Positions 4,256 through 9,571 of a DNA stretch of 9,571 nt are shown here, in pieces (the stretch's first letter is position 1; each line of letters starts with the position of its first letter). The DNA is from JACZWZ01 sp964194935 (GTDB lineage Bacteria > Actinomycetota > Acidimicrobiia > Spongiisociales > UBA11373). The DNA is taken from assembly GCA_964194935.1 (NCBI GenBank), contig CAXMOL010000179.1:1-9571 (forward strand). The letters run 5' to 3'. The translations under genes were made by a program, and so were the position numbers. The notes beneath the pieces were generated by a model that was not told where the DNA came from, ran no database searches, and worked only from the letters and a program-made list of their open reading frames with translations.

Positions 4256-6760
4256 TCAGCTTTCGCTTTCAGCCAGCTCCATGTCGGGGTGATCGGGCGT
4301 CTCCACCGAAGAGAACATCAACTGCTCTTCGTCTTCGGAATCGATATCCACCAGGATCGTCGAATTCGCCGCAAACTCCCCGAAGAGCACCTTCTCTGAG
4401 AGCTGGTCTTCGAGCATCCGCTGAATGGCGCGACGCAACGGTCGAGCACCCATGGCGGGGTCATAGCCGCGCTCCGCGAGCATCGCCTTTGCGGCGTCGG
4501 TAAGCACCAGATCGAGCGCCTGAGACTTCAGCTGCTCCCTAACCCGGACGAGCATGAGGTCGACAATCGCCTTTACCTCGTCCATGGTCAACTCGTGGAA
4601 GACGATCACCTCATCGATGCGGTTGAGGAATTCGGGACGGAAGCTCTTCTTCAGTGCCTCGGTCACCTTTTCCTTGATCTTCTCGTAGCTGAGCTCCGCT
4701 GACTCCGAAGCAAAACCGATCGAGGTCTTCTTCAGATCCTGCGTCCCCAGGTTCGAGGTCATGATGATCACGGTGTTCTTGAAGTCGACGGTGCGGCCCT
4801 GCGCATCGGTAAGACGGCCGTCCTCAAGGATCTGCAGCAGCGTATTGAAGACATCGGGATGCGCCTTTTCGATCTCGTCGAACAGGACCACACTGAACGG
4901 CTTGCGTCGCACCGCCTCGGTGAGCTGACCGCCCTCGTCATAGCCCACGTATCCCGGAGGTGACCCGACCAGGCGACTCACCGTGTGCTTTTCCATGTAT
5001 TCGGACATATCGAGTTGGATCAGGGCGTTGTCGTCACCAAACAGGAACCCTGCGAGAGCCTTGGCAGTCTCGGTCTTACCAACCCCCGACGGGCCGAGGA
5101 AGATGAATGATCCGGCAGGACGCTTCGGATCCTTCAACCCGGCCCTGGTCCGTCTGATCGAACGACTCACGGCTTCGATGGCTTCGTCCTGGCCAACGAT
5201 CCGCTTGTGCATCTCTTCTTCCATCTTCAAGAGCTTGGCGGTCTCTTCCTCGGTGAGGCTCTGCACCGGAATCCCGGTCCATTGCGCCAGCACCTCGGCT
5301 ATCTGCTCTTCGTCGATGATCGACGACACCACGTCCTCGCTCTCGCCGAGCTCAGATTCGCGCTCCGTCCGATCGGCGAGAAGCGAACGCTCCTTGTCGC
5401 GCAACTGAGCAGCCCGCTCGAATTGCTGGGACTGGATCGCTTCTTCCTTCTCGACCCGCACCGATGCCAGGTTCTCCTGGATTTCCTCGAGCTCCGGCGT
5501 GCCGGGACGACGATGGATGCGCATACGGCTTCCCGCCTCGTCGATGAGGTCGATTGCCTTGTCCGGCAGCTGCCGGTCGGAGATGTAGCGGTCGGCGAGG
5601 TTTGCCGCGCTGACCAGGGCGTCGTCGGTGTAACTCGCCCGATGGTGGACTTCGTACTTCTCGCGCACACCGGTCAGGATCTGGATGGTCTCGGCCACGG
5701 TCGGTTCATCGACCTGAATCGGCTGGAAGCGTCGCTCCAAGGCAGAATCCTTCTCAAGATACTTGCGGTACTCCTCGAGGGTGGTGGCACCGATCGTCTG
5801 CAGCTCACCTCTGGCGAGCATCGGCTTAAGGATGCTCGCCGCATCGATGGCTCCCTCGGCGGCTCCGGCACCGACAAGGGTGTGGATCTCATCGATAAAC
5901 AGAATGATGTCGCCGCGGGTCTTTATCTCCTTCAGCACCTTCTTGAGGCGCTCTTCGAAGTCGCCGCGATATCTGGAGCCGGCAACCAGCGAACCCAAGT
6001 CGAGGGTGTAGAGGTGCATGTTCTTGAGCGTCTCAGGCACATCGTTGTCGATGATCTTGGTGGCGAGGCCTTCAACGATTGCCGTCTTGCCGACGCCCGG
6101 TTCGCCGATCAGTACCGGGTTGTTCTTGGTGCGACGGGACAGAATCTGCATCACCCGTTCGATCTCACGTTCCCGACCGATCACCGGATCGAGCTTGCGA
6201 TCGCGAGCGTATTGGGTCAGGTTGCGCCCGAACTGGTCGAGGACCGTCGAACCGGACGAACTATCGCCGCGGCTCCTGCCTCCGGATGAGGCCGGCTCGC
6301 CGCGACTCTCTTCGCCCTCACCTTGCTGCCCGGAGAGGAGCTGAATGACCGATTGGCGAACCTTGTGAAGCTCGGCGCCGAGCTTCTGCAGTACCTGAGC
6401 CGCAACACCCTCACCCTCTCGGATGAGACCGAGGAGGATGTGCTCGGTGCCGATGTAGTTGTGGCCGAGTTGGAGAGCTTCGCGCAGTGACAACTCGAGA
6501 ACCTTCTTGGCGCGCGGGGTGAACGGAATGTGGCCGGTCGGAGCCTGGGCACCCTGCCCGATGATTTCGACGACCTGGCTGCGCACGGATTCCAGGGAGA
6601 TGCCCATTCCTTCGAGAGCGCGGGCGGCCACGCCCTCGCCCTCGTGGATCAACCCGAGAAGAATGTGCTCGGTGCCGATGTAATTGTGATTGAGGAGGCG
6701 AGCCTCCTCTTGCGCCAGGACAACCACTCTCCTGGCTCTGTCGGTAAAGCGTTCGAACAC
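4256..6760 (-). CDS. clpC: ATP-dependent Clp protease ATP-binding subunit ClpC
   Basis: ClpC is an AAA+ hexameric unfoldase that feeds proteins to ClpP for regulated proteolysis. The 834-residue product is full length and begins MFERFTDRARRVVVLAQEEA like actinobacterial ClpC. The double Clp N-domain (about 1-145) has two NYIGTEHILLGLI repeats. A Ser/Gly-rich linker (about 147-172) follows. AAA module 1 has Walker A GEPGVGKT at 219-226 and Walker B ILFIDEI at 286-292. The middle coiled-coil/UVR region is at about 428-465 (FERAAQLRDKE). AAA module 2 has GPSGVGKT at 556-563 and VVLFDEI at 624-630. An IGF tripeptide at 681-683 matches the ClpP-docking loop. The tail is acidic. The start is GTG at 6758-6760, supported by AGGGGA six bases upstream and by alignment to family N-termini. 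It appears to be transcribed alone, with its own leader. No clpP, ctsR or mcsAB gene is in the window. Confidence 0.98.
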   Translation of the reverse strand: MFERFTDRARRVVVLAQEEARLLNHNYIGTEHILLGLIHEGEGVAARALEGMGISLESVRSQVVEIIGQGAQAPTGHIPFTPRAKKVLELSLREALQLGHNYIGTEHILLGLIREGEGVAAQVLQKLGAELHKVRQSVIQLLSGQQGEGEESRGEPASSGGRSRGDSSSGSTVLDQFGRNLTQYARDRKLDPVIGREREIERVMQILSRRTKNNPVLIGEPGVGKTAIVEGLATKIIDNDVPETLKNMHLYTLDLGSLVAGSRYRGDFEERLKKVLKEIKTRGDIILFIDEIHTLVGAGAAEGAIDAASILKPMLARGELQTIGATTLEEYRKYLEKDSALERRFQPIQVDEPTVAETIQILTGVREKYEVHHRASYTDDALVSAANLADRYISDRQLPDKAIDLIDEAGSRMRIHRRPGTPELEEIQENLASVRVEKEEAIQSQQFERAAQLRDKERSLLADRTERESELGESEDVVSSIIDEEQIAEVLAQWTGIPVQSLTEEETAKLLKMEEEMHKRIVGQDEAIEAVSRSIRRTRAGLKDPKRPAGSFIFLGPSGVGKTETAKALAGFLFGDDNALIQLDMSEYMEKHTVSRLVGSPPGYVGYDEGGQLTEAVRRKPFSVVLFDEIEKAHPDVFNTLLQILEDGRLTDAQGRTVDFKNTVIIMTSNLGTQDLKKTSIGFASESAELSYEKIKEKVTEALKKSFRPEFLNRIDEVIVFHELTMDEVKAIVDLMLVRVREQLKSQALDLVLTDAAKAMLAERGYDPAMGARPLRRAIQRMLEDQLSEKVLFGEFAANSTILVDIDSEDEEQLMFSSVETPDHPDMELAESES

Positions 6761-6766
6761 TCAATT

Positions 6767-6772
6767 TCCCCT
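6767..6772 (-). promoter_or_regulatory. Ribosome binding site of clpC
   Basis: The minus strand reads AGGGGA here, six bases before the GTG codon of clpC. It is the clearest Shine-Dalgarno site in the window and supports the GTG start. Confidence 0.7.
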
Positions 6773-6783
6773 ATTACTCAAAT

Positions 6784-6817
6784 GGCGCCCATCTCTTTAG
6801 GCGCCTCCACAACTATA
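6784..6817 (-). promoter_or_regulatory. Candidate clpC leader: -10 box and 5' hairpin
   Basis: On the minus strand TATAGT (plus 6812-6817) matches the -10 consensus at five of six bases. No good -35 is seen at the usual distance; TTGAAA (6829-6834) is only 11 bases upstream. A transcript starting about seven bases after the box would begin at or near GGCGCC (6800-6805), which can pair with GGCGCC at 6784-6789 across a 10-base loop. That would put a stable hairpin at the 5' end, about 23 bases before the start codon. It could stabilise the mRNA or be a protein-binding site. Confidence 0.3.
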
Positions 6818-6861
6818 GCCGCGGCCGGTTTCAAGCCTGGACGGTGATTTCGCACCCTTAA

Positions 6862-6873
6862 CCGACTTGTCGG
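6862..6873. promoter_or_regulatory. Short palindrome upstream of the polyprenyl synthase gene
   Basis: CCGAC, TT, GTCGG is a perfect 5-bp inverted repeat in the 193-base gap between the divergent clpC and polyprenyl synthase starts. It could be an operator shared by both, but its length allows chance occurrence. Confidence 0.2.
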
Positions 6874-6953
6874 CGGACTTGTTCCCACGCTTGAGGGCAA
6901 GGGCGGCCTCATGTACCGGAATCCCTGGAGCCACCGGTACCATCGCGCAAGTC

Positions 6954-7946
6954 ATGGAACTGCCCCCAATCCACGAACTGGTTCCGATCGACCGGGTGTG
7001 GTCGCGCCTCGAAAAGGTGGAAACCCGCCTCGTCGAAGCCACTACCTCAGAGGACCCGTTCCTGACAGAGATCGCTCAGCACCTATTGGCCGGAGGCAAG
7101 CGCTACCGCCCTCTGCTCGCCCAGGTGGCTGCCGAACTAGGTGGCGGCGCCGGCGACGATCCGGTGGAGGCAGGTGTGGCCGTTGAACTGGTTCACCTCG
7201 GGAGCCTCTATCACGATGACGTGATTGATGAGGCCGACCGTCGGCGAGGCCAAACGTCGGTAAACGAGAACTGGACGAACACGATCGCGATCCTGGCCGG
7301 AGACTTTCTTCTGGCCCGGGCGTCAGAGATTGCGGCGCCACTAGGTCCTGAGGCCGTCGCATTGCTGGCGAGGACGTACGCATTGTTGTGCGAAGGCCAA
7401 ATCCTTGAATTGCAGCTCACCGATAACCTCGACCATGGTCCCGCGGAGTACTTCACGGTGATCGAGAAGAAGACAGCCAGCCTGATCAGAACCTCGGCTC
7501 GGTTGGGAGCAATGGCCGGAGGGGCGGATGCCGTCACGATCGAAGCTGCAACTACCTGGGGCCATGAGGTCGGGCTGGTCTTCCAGTTGGCCGACGACAT
7601 ACTCGACCTCGTCGCCACCGAAGAGTTCCTCGGCAAGCCCGCCGGATCAGATCTGCTGGAGGGAACATTCACTCTTCCGGTTCTCTATGCGCTCGATTCC
7701 ACCGATGGAGATGCGATCAGAGGCTTGCTGACCAACGGGCGGCCCTACGAACAATCGGCAGTCGACGAGGTAATCCGAATCGTCCGCAGCGGCGGCCACG
7801 TCGAGCGCGCCCTGGGTGAGACCGATAGACACATCGCTCTTGCAGAACAGGCAACCACCACGATGGGTCATCAGGCGGTGACCCCGGTGCTGCGGTCACT
7901 GGGCGCCTATCTGGTCGACCGGATTTCGGTGGCCCGCCCAGCCTGA
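6954..7946 (+). CDS. trans-Polyprenyl diphosphate synthase, long-chain type
   Basis: The enzyme elongates an allylic diphosphate with isopentenyl diphosphate in the cytoplasm, in actinobacteria usually for the menaquinone side chain. The 330-residue protein shows the class I prenyltransferase motifs: GGKRYRP at 47-53, first Asp-rich motif DDVID at 88-92 followed by RRRG at 96-99, EKKTASL at 171-177, and second Asp-rich motif DDILD at 214-218 followed by GKPAGSDLLEG at 227-237. Gly and Ser at five and four residues before the first motif are small, which by the known chain-length rule favours a long product over C15/C20. I chose ATG 6954 because the frame further upstream begins only at a TTG and its extra 29 residues do not look like the family. 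No strong Shine-Dalgarno site is seen. The TGA directly abuts the stop of the convergent crcB. Exact chain length is unknown. Confidence 0.93.
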   Translation: MELPPIHELVPIDRVWSRLEKVETRLVEATTSEDPFLTEIAQHLLAGGKRYRPLLAQVAAELGGGAGDDPVEAGVAVELVHLGSLYHDDVIDEADRRRGQTSVNENWTNTIAILAGDFLLARASEIAAPLGPEAVALLARTYALLCEGQILELQLTDNLDHGPAEYFTVIEKKTASLIRTSARLGAMAGGADAVTIEAATTWGHEVGLVFQLADDILDLVATEEFLGKPAGSDLLEGTFTLPVLYALDSTDGDAIRGLLTNGRPYEQSAVDEVIRIVRSGGHVERALGETDRHIALAEQATTTMGHQAVTPVLRSLGAYLVDRISVARPA

Positions 7947-8309
7947 TCAGGCGAATAGCCCGCCGACGGTCCACCCAACCCAGGCGAGCGCCAATCCGAC
8001 GATGAAGAGTCCCAGGTGATTTACTGCCGCGGGCAGTCGTCCGCCGGGGCCCTCGCGCCACAACGAAACGCTCTCGACGGTCCACGTGCTGTACGTCGTA
8101 AAGCCAGAGAGCACACCGACCACAGCCGACATAGCGACTCCATCCAACCCGGCACCAACGGCGCCTCCCAGCAGCAGTGCGCCGCACCCGTTGGCGATGG
8201 CGGTACCCCACGGGAATTCGACCGAAACCCTGCGAGCTGCCCAATCAGATACCAGGAAACGAAGTCCCGCACCCAACCCACCAGCGATCACGACGACAAA
8301 GCCGGTCAC
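7947..8309 (-). CDS. crcB: Fluoride ion channel CrcB/FluC, second subunit
   Basis: Fluc proteins are small four-helix membrane proteins that form antiparallel dimers and let cytoplasmic fluoride leave the cell. The 120-residue product (MTGFVVVIAGGLGAGLRFLV...) fits the family's 110-130 residues. Seen motifs are GAGLRF with the conserved Arg17, WGTAIANGCGA with the pore Asn40, and SGFTTYSTW at 69-76, where the usual TTFSTF is TTYSTW. I start it at GTG 8307-8309, which overlaps the TGA of the upstream crcB in GTGA, a sign of translational coupling. A longer frame to 8492 only adds Arg/Cys-rich shadow sequence of the upstream gene. Two different adjacent fluC genes usually mean a heterodimeric channel. 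Its stop TCA (plus strand) directly abuts the TGA of the polyprenyl synthase gene. Confidence 0.93.
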   Translation of the reverse strand: MTGFVVVIAGGLGAGLRFLVSDWAARRVSVEFPWGTAIANGCGALLLGGAVGAGLDGVAMSAVVGVLSGFTTYSTWTVESVSLWREGPGGRLPAAVNHLGLFIVGLALAWVGWTVGGLFA

Positions 8310-8671
8310 GAGCGGCCACCCAGCCACAGGCCGACTCCGGCCACGATCGGTCCCGAGACCACCGACGCAGCCGAGTAGATGCCGGCCGCTGCCCACCGGC
8401 CGGCATCGGCCAGCAACAGCGTGTCGACCACAAGGCCCGAAAAGGTCGTAAGCGCACCGGCGGCACCGACTACGGCAAACGGAATAAGCCACCGAGCTGG
8501 ATGCGAATGCAACCGAATCCGGCCCACCAACCAGCCGGCTACAGCGGCTCCAACCAGGTTTATCGCCAGGACTTCCCAGGGGATGTCCGACGGATTCTGC
8601 GTCGCCACATGTCGGAGCGCAGCGCCAACCACTCCGCCCGCGACGACAAGCCCCAACTGACGCAAGCGCAC
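8306..8671 (-). CDS. crcB: Fluoride ion channel CrcB/FluC, first subunit
   Basis: This 121-residue Fluc paralogue is partner of the gene just downstream. Four hydrophobic helices are visible. Conserved marks are GAALRH with Arg20, INLVGA with pore Asn38, and GALTTFSGL at 72-80. The family TTFSTF is here TTFSGL, so the first pore Phe (F77) is kept and the second position (residue 80) is Leu. The start is GTG at 8669-8671, only nine bases after the lysS TAG. That TAG is in the same frame, so no longer upstream start exists. A TTG six bases further in is the main alternative. GAGGG about 14 bases upstream, within the lysS end, is a distant Shine-Dalgarno candidate. Co-transcription with lysS is very likely. 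I see no fluoride riboswitch, and there is no room for one between lysS and this gene. Confidence 0.92.
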   Translation of the reverse strand: MRLRQLGLVVAGGVVGAALRHVATQNPSDIPWEVLAINLVGAAVAGWLVGRIRLHSHPARWLIPFAVVGAAGALTTFSGLVVDTLLLADAGRWAAAGIYSAASVVSGPIVAGVGLWLGGRS

Positions 8672-8680
8672 GATGTCGGG

Positions 8681-9571
8681 CTAGCCCTCGGGCCTGAGGT
8701 GAGGAAACAGAATGACCTCTCGAACTGATTCCTCACCGGTGAGGAACATCACGAGTCGATCCACGCCCATGCCCATGCCCCCGGTTGGGGGCAACCCATA
8801 CTCCAGAGCCCGCAGATAATCCTCATCCATCGGATGGGCCTCGACATCGCCGGCGGAACGCGCCTCGACCTGGGCCTCGAAGCGGTGTCCCTGCTCGACC
8901 GGATCGTTCAGTTCGCTGAACGCGTTGGCGAGTTCGGTACCGGCGACAATCACCTCGAACCGCTCGACCAATCCGGGGCGAGATCTATGTTCGCGGGCTA
9001 ACGGGGAGATCTCCTTTGGAAAGTCGAGGACGATCGTCGGATTCCAGAGGGTGGGTTCGACGAGCTTCTCAAAGACCTCAGCCGCCAGCTTGCCGACGCC
9101 CCAGGCCTCGTTTACATCGACGCCGGCCGCAGCTGCAGCCGTGCGGGCTACGTCGAGGTCCATTTCGGGATCCCAGTCGACGCCCGTCGCCTCAGAGACG
9201 CTTGTGAAGTAGTCGATACGGGCCCACGGAGCGGCAAACGACAGCGTCTCTCCCTTGTACTCGAGCTCGGTGCTGCCTACAACGGCCATGGCGGCCTCGA
9301 CCACGATCGCCTCGGTGAGATCCATCATGTCGGTGTAGTCCGCAAGCGCCTGGTACACCTCGAGCATGGTGAATTCCGGGTTGTGGGTCGTCGAGATTCC
9401 CTCGTTGCGGAAGACCCTTCCGATCTCAAAGACCCGTTCCATCCCGCCCACGACTAGCCGCTTCAAGTACAACTCGATCGCGATTCGCAGGTACATGTCG
9501 ATCCCGAGAGCCCCATGGTGGGTCTCGAACGGCGCGGCGAGTGCACCGGTTGGAAGGGTGTGCAACATCGG
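8681..9571 (-). CDS. lysS: Lysyl-tRNA synthetase, class II (N-terminus outside the window)
   Basis: LysRS joins lysine to tRNA(Lys) using ATP. About 296 C-terminal residues are visible; the full enzyme is near 500, so the anticodon-binding OB domain and motif 1 lie beyond the right edge. The fragment opens PMLHTLPTGALAAPFETHH and DMYLRIAIELYLKRLVVGG, a LysRS signature. Class II motif 2 is FRNEG with HNPEFTMLE (about 53-70 of the fragment). Motif 3 is GMGMGVDRLVMFLTG, followed by the usual ending ILFPHLRPEG. No frameshift is seen. The frame runs off the end of the window, so the methionine codon near 9568 is internal and not the start. The stop TAG at 8681-8683 is nine bases before the first crcB. 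Confidence 0.97.
   Translation of the reverse strand, partial: PMLHTLPTGALAAPFETHHGALGIDMYLRIAIELYLKRLVVGGMERVFEIGRVFRNEGISTTHNPEFTMLEVYQALADYTDMMDLTEAIVVEAAMAVVGSTELEYKGETLSFAAPWARIDYFTSVSEATGVDWDPEMDLDVARTAAAAAGVDVNEAWGVGKLAAEVFEKLVEPTLWNPTIVLDFPKEISPLAREHRSRPGLVERFEVIVAGTELANAFSELNDPVEQGHRFEAQVEARSAGDVEAHPMDEDYLRALEYGLPPTGGMGMGVDRLVMFLTGEESVREVILFPHLRPEG

Noticed and set aside
5207..6289. 360-codon plus-strand frame opposite clpC
   Set aside because: ClpC is intact over this interval with all AAA+ motifs. The frame is the antisense shadow typical of GC-rich genes.
6867..6953. TTG start at 6867 for the polyprenyl synthase
   Set aside because: It adds 29 residues without similarity to the family. 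The ATG at 6954 gives a normal N-terminus.
8310..8492. Extension of the second crcB to 8492
   Set aside because: The added part is Arg/Cys/Gly-rich and lies entirely within the first crcB in another frame. The GTG at 8309 gives the standard Fluc N-terminus and a GTGA overlap.

Overview
The window is about 60% G+C and looks like a chromosomal housekeeping segment from an actinobacterium. ClpC matches the actinobacterial type closely, from MFERFTDRARRVVVLAQEEA through the N-domains. The set lysS / clpC / radA / disA also lies in one neighbourhood in mycobacteria. The gene insertions and the lack of lsr2 between lysS and clpC suggest a lineage distant from the mycobacteria, possibly Acidimicrobiia-like. 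That placement is inference, because no rRNA or other taxonomic marker is present.

Layout from left to right. (1) 1-147: the 3' end of an unrecognised plus-strand gene. (2) 148-655: a gene-free stretch holding a family of GC-rich palindromic, REP-like elements, with two inverted full copies and two half copies. (3) 656-3206, minus strand: a likely operon of a 44-residue membrane ORF, radA (DNA recombination/repair ATPase) and disA (c-di-AMP synthase and DNA-scanning protein). (4) 3275-4150, plus strand: a zinc-ribbon, single-pass membrane protein with an extracytoplasmic domain resembling discoidin/NADase-type glycan-binding domains. (5) 4151-4255: a convergent intergenic region built from heptamer repeats in inverted array, probably a shared terminator. 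(6) 4256-6760, minus: clpC with a GTG start, a good Shine-Dalgarno site and a leader hairpin. (7) 6954-7946, plus: a long-chain trans-polyprenyl diphosphate synthase. (8) 7947-9571, minus: lysS (5' part outside the window) followed by two crcB/fluC fluoride-channel genes, the pair overlapping by four bases.

The genes serve proteostasis (ClpC unfoldase for ClpP), genome integrity with c-di-AMP signalling (RadA/DisA), isoprenoid side-chain synthesis (probably menaquinone), fluoride export (a two-gene Fluc) and lysyl-tRNA charging.

I see no CRISPR array, transposase, phage gene, toxin-antitoxin or defence cassette, and no convincing new multi-gene system. The points worth a second look are the palindromic repeat family at 155-641, the heptamer array at 4157-4243, the divergent Phe-box residues of the two Fluc subunits, the small membrane ORF ahead of radA and the zinc-ribbon/discoidin-like protein inserted between clpC and radA.
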